A stretch of 64,000 nt of DNA. Source: Anaeramoeba flamelloides (taxonomy: Eukaryota > Metamonada > Anaeramoebidae). The stretch spans positions 310,001 through 374,000 of the forward strand of contig JANTQA010000060.1 of the NCBI GenBank assembly GCA_027625915.1. The letters run 5' to 3'. Under the pieces are notes generated by a model, which saw only the letters and a program-made list of their open reading frames with translations, ran no database searches and was not told the origin of the DNA. Shown piece after piece: positions 1 to 10,563 of this stretch (position 1 is the stretch's first letter; each line of letters begins with the position of its first letter). Position numbers and translations under genes: made by a program.

Positions 1-550
1 GATCTTTTTTTTTTTTTCCACATGATCAATTTAAAAAAATAAAAAGTATCAAAAAAATAATCAAAAAAAAAAAAAAAAAAAAAAAGGAAAAGAAAAAGAA
101 AAAGAAAACAAAAACAAAAATTAGAAAAACAAAACAAAAATTTTGCAAAATTAGAAATTAGGATTCCAATCTAAACATTGAAAATATTTATGTGATAAGA
201 ATACTGGGATAAACCCCTGAAAACAACTCCCTTTAACATTATATAGCAAGTCACTTTTTTTGAAAAATAGTTTATCTACAAAAGAAAGTAAAAATTCTCC
301 AAAATACCCAAAAATTATTCAATATTTTTTTGAGGATCATAATATGGTTAAAAAAAAAAACACATCAGAGAAAATTATATATTTATATAATCTTAAAAAT
401 TAAATTTTAATTATCTTTATTTATTCTTTATCTTTTACTACCAAACATTAAAAATTTTAATAATTGATATATAAATTTAATTATCTTTTTTTTTAAAAAA
501 TATAAATCAAAGGAACTTTTTTCAGTTAGGGATTTATGGGAAAGATAAGA
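1..550. other. AT-rich flank without a gene
   Basis: Downstream of the RCC1-BTB stop codon. It holds long A runs (about 62-85) and short A/T homopolymers; no open frame, repeat or RNA gene is recognised. Confidence 0.6.
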
Positions 551-3500
551 CTATTTTTTTTTTTCTTCTTTCTCAACTTGAATTTCTTTTTCAATATCAT
601 TTTCTTTTTCCTTGAATTTATCATTTTTTTTTTCATTTTCTGCCATTTTCTTTTTTAAATTTGCAATTAAAACGGGCAATTTTGAAAATCGATTCAATTG
701 GTAATATTCAACTGAATCATCTAATTCATCTATGATAGTATGTATGTTTTCATGATCAACTGGGATGTCTAAAGTTTCTGTATAAAGATATTTGATCAAA
801 TATTGTAAAGTTTCAACTGATTTACCCGAATAGTCTTGGATTTGTTCCAAATCTGGCTGATAGAGGAATAGTCCTTGAAATAATTCTGATCGAGCAATTA
901 AAATTAATTTATGAACGGGAATTTTAAAATATTTGTTTTTTTTGTCATTTTCATTTTCTTGATCATCACTATCCTCATCGTCTTGTCGACAAATGATTGT
1001 AAATTTCTTTGATTTATTATTATTGTACAAATTTAATAAATCTGCCTCTAATGTGTTTTTAGGGGGGAATTCCAATTTAAAATGTTCAAATAAAGTTTTT
1101 ATTATTTCTGAAAATTCAGATGAGACATGATCAGAATAAACCCAGTTCAAAAAGGCCAGAATTTCATTTTTAGAGAATTTTTCCAACACTTGAAGGATCT
1201 TTTCGATCTTTGAGCCAGTTCTTAGCTCTAACAATAATTGGTGGGACTTAATTTCGTGCGGCAAAGTAACATTGCAATTATCCTGGCTTTGGTACAATTG
1301 CTTGAAATCTTGTAAAAGGGGATGTGAATAGATTTGGAAAATGAAAGAGCTGAAATAACTAGAAGATATACCAATTTGGTTCCCCAAATTTGAATGGAGA
1401 TTGGGAACAATAATTTGTGTTGGTATCGACCAATCAATATTTTGATCATTTATTGGTCGGTAGGGTGGTTTAAATCCCCACGCATAAATTTGGTAAGTAC
1501 TTGTTAGCACTAGAGAATGTCTGTAGCCACCAGATATCTGGATAATTACCTTGTTTTTTAATTTTGGAATCAATTTGAAGGCATAACTCTGGAAACCTAG
1601 CCCATTAACTTCCTTACTACCAGTCGAATAAATTTTTCCCTCATAGCTTAATAGCAAGGTATGATCTTCATGTGAAACTATATCTTGGATTTGGTCATCA
1701 AAAAAATTGTTAATCCTTCTAGTTTTTGAGTCTTTAAAATAATCTTCTTTCAAAAGTGCCTTGTATCCCAATTGGCCAAGATCATTCCACCCGCATCCAA
1801 ATAATTCACCATTGCCATCTAATTTAAGTAAATCATTAGTCTTAGAGTAATCTGAATAATTTTTGGTGATCGTAAAAAAAAAACCTTTCGAAAATGCTCC
1901 TCCAAAAATCCGATTGATATCTTTATATACTAAAAATGGTCGACCACATTTGCTAACATGGCCTAAATCTATAATACCGTAAATCAAAGATTTTTAGAAA
2001 GTATGATATATAATTTTTTTATATATTTTTTCAAAAATTAATAAATATTATCATTTTTTCCAGAAAAAAATCTAAAAATATTTTTTAAATAATATTATGT
2101 TTTAAAATATTTTATTAATTTATTTATTTATTTTTAATTTTTAATGAATTTATAAATTTTATTTTTATAGATCCCTGGCCCATTGGTGCATTGATGAAAA
2201 GAGTAAATCTAACGAAAAAAAAATAATTATTATAATTAATTATGAAGAAGTGTAAATTACACTCTAAATGCCCTTTTACTGAAAATTGTTAAAGGAATTT
2301 TATGTGTAAGATAATAGACTTCTCAAAAATATTCAAGGGATAGAACATGCCAAATTTTTTTTTATGGTTGATAAAACAAAAGCAAAAAATTGAAAAGAAA
2401 AAAGAAAAAGAAAATAAAAAATTGAAATTTAAAAAGGGTTATAGAAGAAACAATTTCTAAAAAATCTAAAAAAAAAAACATATGCAATCTTTAAATAAGA
2501 AAGAATACTCAAAAAAACAGTAATGATGCTTTTTTTTTAATTTAATATGATTTGATAATTGATCATGAATGTTAATTTGGGGATGGTTATTTAATTATTG
2601 TAATTTCTTTTTTTTTTTTTTTTGATCTGATTTCCTTTAAACCATTGATAATTTTTTGACTTTGCTTTTTCGTTTAAATATTCGCGTTACTCATATTTTC
2701 GTATTTCAGTATCTCCGGCATGAGCAAGTAACCACTTGATCTATTTCTTTTTTAACTCTTCTTCCCGATATAAAGAAAATTCAGCTAGGAAAAAAATGTA
2801 AAAACAATAAAATTAATGATTTTTGAGATCTCCAAAGCTACTCATTGGAATTTGAAAATAAAGTAGATTTAAGTTGTGTTTGTTGATTTTATGAAAAATA
2901 ATATAATGAATTATTCTATAAAGTTGATGTTTTTCTTCTTTTAATTGATTTTACTAAACTCTTTTTCAGTCAAAGGGGCCCAGTTTTATTGGAGAAATAG
3001 AATACATTCAATGAGTTTAATCCATTATTCTTATCAAACTAAAATTTTCAATTTTAAGATCAAAATCATTTTTTCTCATTGTAAATTATTTTTTTTTTTG
3101 TTTTTTACTTTTTTTTCTTCTTTTTTATTGGTTTTTTTTTTTATTTTTTTTTTTTATTTTTTTTTTTATAAAAGGAAATTTGAAAAAAAAAATGTTTGAA
3201 ACTCCAAATTATCATTAAGAAAAGTTAGGCTTTGTATGTTCTTTTAAAATTCATACATTTACAAGTGAAAAATATTATTGTCAAGAATTTTAATTTCCTA
3301 AAGAAATTGAGAAATTTTGCACGAGACGTTCCAATAAAAAGTGCCCAAAAAATTTTTAAGAATTTTATTTTTTTTGAAATTTATGGTTTGTTCAGGCTTT
3401 TTATTTCTGATTATCGGCTCTAATATGAAGTTTATTATTTCTTGTATTTCTAAACAATCTAAGTTTGGTTGGTTCTTAAAAATAAAGTAACTTTTTCGTC

Positions 3501-5178
3501 TTTGGCTGGGACCCTTTGAGTGAAATGGAGTTTATTTTCATGTTCTATTAATGCTTCCAATTAAAAATTGTGTTGATCTTTTTTCCCAGTTTCACTTTTT
3601 CTCTAAATGGGAACACAAAAAATGAGAATTTCCGACCTTTTTTGGATGAACATTTTATAAAAAAACCAGAAAATATGATTCTTTGTCAATCAATTTACAA
3701 TCTAGTATTTGGGCATACCCTTAACTCCAATGAGTATTTATAAATTAAATTCTGGTTGACGACTGATTCGAAACAGACATTTTGATCTGCCAAGGAGAGA
3801 ACTATTGTACAGATTTTCATTTAGGAACAATTTCCAAAATGTAAAATTTATTAACTAACACCATAGCAAATGAGAAAGGAATTTATTTAGAGGATTAAAA
3901 TTCTCAAAACCTGAAAAATACATACTGATGTTAAAATAATCAATGTAAACTTTAGAAAACCTGTGTATCAAAATAAAAAGTGTGATCTTTTTTCGACAAG
4001 ACTTACACATAAACCGATCAAAAGAAACCAACCATAAACCCTAATTAAATATGGTATTGGTAACTTAAATTTCTATTATTTAAAAATAAATTCTAAAAAT
4101 ATGGGATCAAATTAGAAAATTTTATCTCAAAAAATAGAGGAAAATTAAATGAAATTTTCAACTCAAAAAGACAAAAAATTGAAAAAAAATTGAGAAAACT
4201 ATGATCTATTTTTGTACTTAATACCATTCCTTGTTAAAAATATTCTCAAAATATCAAGGAGTAAACCATCAAAATAGATTTTAAATTAGGTATACTATTG
4301 AATAGTTGGTTAGATGTTGTGTTGGAACCAGAAGAAAAAAAAAAGCACGGATTATATTTTGAAACAGGGGTTTTATAGTCTTTGGAACGAATTATTTTCA
4401 ATCACTGTAAAAGAAAAAAAAAACTAAATCATCAGAGTTAAAAATCCAAAAACTAAAAGCAGTATAGTTCTTCAAAAAACTTAAGAATTCCAGTTGTCAA
4501 AATTTTTTATGGATATATTTATTGGATCCCCTTTTAAACTGTTGATTTTTTTCACTTTTCAATATTTCTTTGAAAAAAGATCCAAATAAAAGTAAAAAAG
4601 TAATTGTTACTATTTGTATAAGCACCGTTTCTATAAAGCAGGCCAGTTGTGGTTAAAAAATAATTTCCTTGTGTTTGTTGAATCACAGATTTAATTTTGA
4701 TTTTCTTTTCTGAAAAGAAAGATACAAGTTTTGGTGTAAAAGAACAGTTTTTAATTACAGAACTTGGAAAAGGAAGTTGATGGTGGGTGTTGTTAATACC
4801 CATTGAATAAATGTTTCCAGACTTGGTACGTATGAGATAAGTGAAATTTCCAGAGGTTATCTTTTCAATTTCTTCATCCTCTGGAAGTTTTTTTTTATGG
4901 TATCCATTTTGATTGATTAATGCAAACTCTTTGGTATTAATATGCACAAGTATGTGGCCCACCTGAGAAATTGCTATACCAGTTAAAATATCAGGGCACG
5001 ATGTTAGTGGGGTTACCATTGGAAGTGTTTGATATTCTGGTGATAAAAATTTGAACATTTTATCACCTAAATAATAATGCGGAAAAAACATCTTTTCAAA
5101 AAAAAGCGAAAAAAGAAAAAATGTGTTTTGGAAAGATATTCTTTGTTCTGTTCCGTCTTGAAAAAAAAAAATGTCCAT
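551..5178 (-). CDS. RCC1-repeat / BTB domain protein, two exons with a 2.6 kb intron
   Basis: Predicted 661-residue protein built from exon 1 (5178-4611) and exon 2 (1968-551). The downstream open frame has no ATG before its last residues, so it cannot start itself. The upstream frame starts with a good ATG and stops just after an in-phase GTAACA donor. Joining phase 1 to the acceptor after TATAG at 1969 gives one continuous frame. Residues 1 to about 370 are degenerate RCC1 blades (for example GNIYSMGINN, LFGCGWNDLGQLG, KIYSTGS, QIYAWGF). A weak BTB-like stretch follows at about 428-483 (HEIKSHQLLL, LNWVYSD) and a clearer BTB domain at about 512-620 (FTIICRQ, VHKLILIARSELFQG). The tail is K/E-rich. 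RCC1 plus paired BTB is the layout of Btk-binding-protein-like proteins; BTB domains often serve as cullin-3 adaptors, but no partner is visible here. Confident in the family, less so in the splice. Confidence 0.72.
2231..2345 (-). mobile_element. Truncated LINE 3' end
   Basis: This stretch aligns by eye with the 3' terminus of the LINE at 40365-40450 in the same orientation. Shared words include GTAAATTACACTCTA, followed by a similarly spaced diverged stretch covering the last LINE codons. It looks like a strongly 5'-truncated, diverged insertion inside the RCC1-BTB intron. Confidence 0.6.
2950..3540. mobile_element. Family A short inverted-repeat element, copy 1
   Basis: Imperfect terminal inverted repeats of about 35 bp. 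The left end carries AGTCAAAGGGGCCCAG at about 2969-2984; the right end carries CTGGGACCCTTTGAGTGAAA at about 3505-3524 followed by GGAGTTTATT. There is no credible transposase between them, so it is MITE-like. The target-site duplication is not clear. A sister copy lies at 5280-5976, and a lone diverged right end is visible near 26170-26200. Confidence 0.55.
3960..4420. repeat. Segmental duplicate, copy 1 (partner 6025-6480)
   Basis: About 450 bp that aligns with 6025-6480 in the same orientation. Anchors are ACCGATCAAAAGAAACCAAC versus ACTGATCAAAGAAACTGACA, and the later word ATTATATTTTGAAACA, both about 2.05 kb apart. With the family A elements just upstream of each, it suggests one old tandem duplication of intron DNA, with a several-hundred-bp length difference between copies. 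Confidence 0.55.
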
Positions 5179-5279
5179 AAAAGGTAAATTGCTGATTTTG
5201 ATTGAAAACCATTTGAATTATCTGACTAGATTTTTAAAATATTCATTTTCCGAAATTAAATTTCGACTTTTCAAAGATA

Positions 5280-5976
5280 AACTATTTTTCAGTCAAAGGG
5301 GCCCAGTTGTAATGGGTAAAATACCTGTGTTTAAAGGGTTTGCATAGTAAATTCGAAAAATTTTATTTCGGAAATTTTCTAAATTGAAATCATTTTCGCA
5401 CATTTTTTTATATTTTTTTATCAATTTTTTTTGTCAAGTAATTCATTTGAAAAAAATTTTTTATTGCAATCTCAATAGTCACTTGGTAAAAATGTGTTAT
5501 TCTAAGGACATTGAAACGATATAAAGGTTGTTGAGAAATCATATTGATTTCTATTACAATTCTATTCGATCTTTGATCTTGATATTTGTTTAATAAATGT
5601 GAAAAATTTTCACTTCATTTTCATTTCCTTTTTCAAACAGAGACCACAAATACCAACAAACTTCGTTTGGGGGCTTTATTTCTTAAAAGAAAAGTATGGA
5701 AAATGAAGTCAAAAATGTTCATATTTATTATTCAAATACCAGTAGAAGTTCAAAACAAAAAATGTTGTTTTTCTCAATGGAGCCCTAAGAATCCGAGTTT
5801 TTTTAATTTTTTTGAAAATTTATTGATTAATTAGTTTTCTTTCAGACATATGTCAACAATTCTTTGATGTGTATTATTCTGTTTATTTCTTAGTTTTTCT
5901 TCAAAGGTCAATTATATAAAATAATTGATATTTGAAAAAAACGTTGGGTCCGGTTGACTGAAATAGAGTTTATTTG
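5280..5976. mobile_element. Family A short inverted-repeat element, copy 2
   Basis: The left end repeats AGTCAAAGGGGCCCAGTT of copy 1 exactly (about 5291-5308). The right end at about 5943-5973 reads GGGTCCGGTTGACTGAAATA then GAGTTTATT, an imperfect inverted match to it. The interior differs considerably from copy 1 and holds no gene; the frame at 5586-5834 shows no family signature. Confidence 0.5.
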
Positions 5977-6024
5977 TAATCAAATAGACTGTTATCAATA
6001 GATGAGAGCTGAAAAGTTTAATCT

Positions 6025-6480
6025 GTACTTCAAAAATAAAAGCTTATAATTTTGTTCAAGAAGACTCTACATTAACTGATCAAAGAAACTGACAACAAAC
6101 CCTAAGATATTTAAATCAGGTATTGATTACTTTAGAGTTCTATTGTAAAAAAGAAATTATAAAAATGAAGGATCAAATGGGAAAATTTTTATTACAAAAA
6201 ATAGAGTAAATTTTCTTCAAAAATTTTACTCATCAAAAAATCAAAAAAAAATATAAAAACATTGAACAATTTTCAAATATTTGCATTTATAAATTAAAAT
6301 ATATTTACAATATCAAGGAATATCTTCCATAATTGGTTATAACTTTAGTATAACACTGGATAGTGAATTTGATGTTACCTGGGAACATGAAAAAAAAAGG
6401 CACATATTATATTTTGAAACATGGATATTGGTCTTTGAAAACTCATAATTTGGACCACTGTATTTTATTGATTTTTTCTA
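6025..6480. repeat. Segmental duplicate, copy 2 (partner 3960-4420)
   Basis: Same-orientation diverged copy of the intron segment at 3960-4420, placed upstream of the RCC1-BTB start. An 93-codon open frame at 6363-6644 begins within it; copy 1 does not keep that frame, so I do not call it a gene. Confidence 0.5.
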
Positions 6481-7859
6481 AAAGATTATCGAGCACTTAT
6501 TTTCATAAAGGTATAATTACTTCTGATGTTGAAATTACTTGGGAGACTAGTAACTCTTATTTATTTTTTACCCCAAAGATAATAGAGTATTTATTTACAC
6601 AAGGATACAATTACCAAACTTTTTTATCAACTTTAGAGAAATGAGTTTTCATTTTTAAAAGATCTCATTTTTTTCAACTATTTTTTTCCAGTCAAAATAT
6701 CTTGATCCCTTTTTTGTTTGGATTGTTTGGATCTTTCAAATTTCCAAAAAGAAAATTTGCAAACACATTACTGTTTTTATGAAATCTTTTTTTTAATTCT
6801 TTCAAAGAGTCTATATGAACAAATGAACTTGAACCTTTAATCTTATTTTAAAAATATATGAAAAATAAATAAATATTGAATCACTAAAGATTTATTAAAA
6901 AAATTATCATATAATTGTATTTCCAATAATTTTTTAAATTTCTTAGGATATATAAGAGATAAGGTAATATTCTTTTTCGATATTCAGGAGTATAAAAAAG
7001 GAATAATTTGTATTAAAATTAGTTATTGGATAATATTTCGAATTTGATTTTTATTATTAGAATTATTTATTTGATTTTTTTTATTTGTTTGAAAATATTG
7101 AAAAAAATTTGAAAATAAATAAACCAATTCATAACTTTAATCTTTGGGTTGCTAATGACTTACTGAAATAATTGAAATTGGGGTCTTAATTATTATTAAA
7201 TATAATCAAATTAAAAAGTATTTCTTTATGTATTTAGTTGAATTCTCAAGATTTTTAAAAAATATATTTTTGGGCGGATTTTAATTTCTTTGTTGGTATT
7301 TTTTTCAGATTTTTTTGTTCTTATAAAAAGAGTATATTGATTAATAATTTTATATTTCGAATCAAAAAATAAATTTTTTTTCCAACTTATTAATAATTAT
7401 TCTTATGTATTATTACAATCAAGAGAGAGATTTTATTAAGAAAGATTTTTTTGAAACATTGTGTTTTTTTTTTTTAATTGTATTTTAGTCTAATTCCTTC
7501 ATAAGATAATGATATTTCTTTCTTCTTTAAATAATTTTTTATTTATAATTCCGAAATATGTTTTATTCAGAGGACTTTTCAACCTTGTGAAAGAATGGGC
7601 ATAGCGTTTAAATAACAACTATCCATTATGAAAAATATCTTTTAAAGTCAAAAAAACTTTATAGTAAGCATAGTTTGATTCCTTTTTTCAACTTCAAGGT
7701 ATCGTAAAAAAATTTTTAAATTTGATATGATATTTACTAATGGACTTTTTATGTTTATTAGATTCTTAAAGTTGTACATACTAAATATATTCTGAAAATA
7801 CAATACCAATTCCATCTATTTCTCTTGGTTAAGGCTCTTACTATACGTTACCCAAATAT
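6481..7859. other. Intergenic AT-rich DNA
   Basis: No supported gene. Short A/T tracts only; nothing with family resemblance was found on either strand. Confidence 0.5.
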
Positions 7860-7861
7860 TA

Positions 7862-8056
7862 CAGTCATTTCCACTTTTAAGGCACAAACTTTCAACGAAA
7901 TTTAAGATACAAAAAAATCTCAAATTAAGTAACAAAATTTGGAATTTTTTATTTTACAATTTATTTTACTGGAATCTGAATTTTGTACCTTAATTTGAGA
8001 TTTTTTTTGTGCCTTAAATTTCGTAGAGGTTTGTGCCTTAAAAGTGAAACTGACTG
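7862..8056. mobile_element. Family D foldback MITE with Tc1-like ends
   Basis: Almost the whole 195 bp is one inverted repeat with arms of about 80 bp around a short centre at about 7945-7975. Each arm carries the words AAGGCACAAA and CTCAAATTAAG or their complements. The ends read CAGTC and are flanked by TA at 7860-7861 and 8057-8058. TA target duplications and CAGTC termini fit the Tc1/mariner superfamily, so this is probably a non-autonomous relative of such elements. Overlapping small open frames on both strands are by-products of the palindrome. A diverged piece of the same family may lie at 21075-21125. Confidence 0.8.
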
Positions 8057-8058
8057 TA

Positions 8059-9757
8059 CCATAAATTATTTTTTCATCGAAAGTTGTATTATTAGAGTAT
8101 TTTTTGGTGAATATCAAGAAATAAATTTACCAAACCTGAGAAAAACACACCAAAAAGGATTTATCTAATTATTTTTTCCTTTAAAATTTTGATTTTTACT
8201 TAATAATACTAATAGTTAAATATTATAAGGGAAAAAATCTCACTTTATTATCAGTTTCCTATTTTATTATTTTAAAAATAGATCTCCAAAGAAATAGCTA
8301 CTGATTTGTGTTTTCTAAGTATTTTATTGGTTATTTTTTATGAAATATTTAGGACTCATGCTTTATAAGTTTGTGAAATAATAAACTAAATGAACGTAAG
8401 GGATTGGAAGAATTGTGAAAGGAAATCAATTTAAATTTTATCAAATTGAAATTTTAAATAACTTCAATTTCCAGTTAAAATATTCTAATTTCTATATGAA
8501 CCAATTTTTTCTTTTACTTGATTCATAGTGGTAAGTCTGCATTTAGATACAAAATAAAAATAAATAAAAAAAGGGATTTTTACTCGTTGTATAAAAGGTA
8601 GTCTGGACCTTAATAGAATTAAAAGTACAGCATTTGTGATCTATCTGAATTATTCCTTTAAAAGGCCTACCCTCGTGAACTAAAAATATTCCGGGGTTGG
8701 TATAAAATATTTTTATAACTAAAAATATATTTATGGGCTTATTAGTATTTTTTAGTCATGATATCTTTTTAGGGTTTAAAATATATATTTAATAAATTTT
8801 TTTTCATACTGTACATTAATTCTTTTAATATTTTTTTGAAATTTACCAAGTACATATTTCCAAAATCACAATACTCTTGCAATAATTACTTTCCACCTTA
8901 TTTTAAAATATTCTAGAGTTAAGAAAAATGCAAAAAATATACTTCTAGAAAAAGCCGTGAGTATCTAAAAATGTAAAAATACTTTTTGAAATCTACATTG
9001 ATTTGTGCAATAAATTAACAAAAAGTTTTTCGATCTATAAACAATTTTTTTTTAATTTTTTTTTTTTAAAAAATAAGTAATTGAGCGATATTTAATTTTC
9101 CTTTAATTGAAATTCTTTTAAACTATTCTTTTCGATTTATTTAAATGTATATTAATTCTCACAAAACACCAAATTCAGATAGTCTTTAAATCACCTGGAA
9201 TAAAAATTTTTTATTGGTTTTAATATGAATACGTAATCTAAATTAGTTGATTTCTGTTGGTTGTTTGTCCTTAGAAATACCCTGTGAAACAAAGTATCTT
9301 AAAAATATGTTTATGGAAACCACACAAACTAAGCACTTTCAGTTTTAACACCTATGATATTTTACATTTTTCTTTTGTTATAACAATAAATTAAATTTTG
9401 GATTCAATTTTTTGGAATTTATCTTGATAAATTTTTTGTCATTTATCGGTTTTACTTTTTAACAATGAAAAACCAGATCCGTCAATAAAAAAAAAACATT
9501 TAAAACACATTATAAATTTTTAATATCTTCCTTCAAATTTAATCTGATTATTAAATCAAGAATTAAACCAACAAAAAAAAAGAAAAAATTAAGATTAAAT
9601 TGACTAAATACAGTTTATTTCTTTGTTTCTAAATCAGTTGTGTTAAAAACTAAAGTGCCTCATAACATTCTATTCAATTTATCTATATACAAAATTCCAA
9701 TTCAATTGAACAAAAGAGTACAAAAATAATAGCACAATCCATACAAATACCTTCAAG
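8059..9757. other. Intergenic AT-rich DNA
   Basis: No gene or clear repeat was recognised. Homopolymer A/T tracts such as the T run near 9045-9066 dominate. Confidence 0.5.
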
Positions 9758-10165
9758 ACCTTTTCGAACTTCAGACTGAAAAGTATACAAAATTTCGGTC
9801 TCTGATATTCTTTTATATTTTTACAATTTCAAATAAACTCCATTTCAAAATCATTGGCCCATTAAAAATCAAAATCTAGAAAATAAATATTTTTATAAAT
9901 TGGAGTTATCTTTTATAATAAAAATATTAATTTTTTAATATTCAGTTCTATACACTAGAGATATTTATTTATTGAAAATAAATCAAACTAAAAAAAAAAT
10001 AAAAAAAGTGGGTCATTTATTATAAAATTTAGTTTACTTGATAGTAAAAAAATCTAACAATTTAGAACATTCCAAGTCAAATTTGAAATGGCTATTGTTT
10101 CCCTATTTTTCGAACTTTCAGACTGAAAATCTGCAAGTTTTTAGTCTCTGGTATTCTTTCATATT
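9758..10165. repeat. Family E repeat (partner inverted at 54050-54260) with internal direct repeat
   Basis: Positions about 9834-10040 match the reverse complement of 54050-54260 over about 200 bp, starting with AAACTCCATTTCAAAATCAT and continuing through AAATAAATATTTTTATAAAT. Around this core, about 9758-9820 and 10104-10165 form a direct repeat sharing CAGACTGAAAA and TCTCTG/TCTCTGG followed by TATTCTTT. The end motif resembles the family A termini, so A and E may be related. Confidence 0.6.
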
Positions 10166-10563
10166 TATTCAAATATCAAATTCTTGATACAAACTTTTTA
10201 TTAGCAAAAAAAAGGGGTAAAAAATAATTGACTGCACAAAAAGAAAACATTTCGAATTTAATTGAAATTTTTGAGTAATCTAAAAGAAAAATATTTGTTG
10301 TTCACTTAGAATAACCTGAAACTCTTTTATCAAAACCAAAAAGTGGAAAGTTGTTTAAATTACATGTTTTTAAAAGTTTGAATTGTAAAAACTCTTTAAA
10401 TTGAAAGTTGTTGCATTGTGATCTTGTAATTCCTTTCAAAATTTATGACAATTTGAAAAAAACAAAAGTGTGGTCAAGTAAAAAAAGATAACACAATTGC
10501 TTGTGCTATTCTTGTCGTGAAGATATTAAGGTATTCTCATTTTTTTCCTTTTTTGTTTTCGTT

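Larger units (their letters stand above)
1969..4610 (-). other. Large repeat-filled intron of the RCC1-BTB gene
   Basis: Intron deduced between the two RCC1-BTB exons (donor at 4610-4609, acceptor ending at 1969 on the minus strand). It contains a LINE 3' fragment, a family A inverted-repeat element and a segment duplicated again at about 6.0-6.5 kb. It is about tenfold longer than most introns of the window. The small open frames at 2945-3199 and 3232-3423 are runs of F/K without ATG support and are not genes. Confidence 0.6.

Noticed and set aside
6363-6644. 93-codon open frame upstream of the RCC1-BTB gene
   Set aside because: It begins in a segmental duplicate whose partner lacks the frame, and no domain is recognisable.
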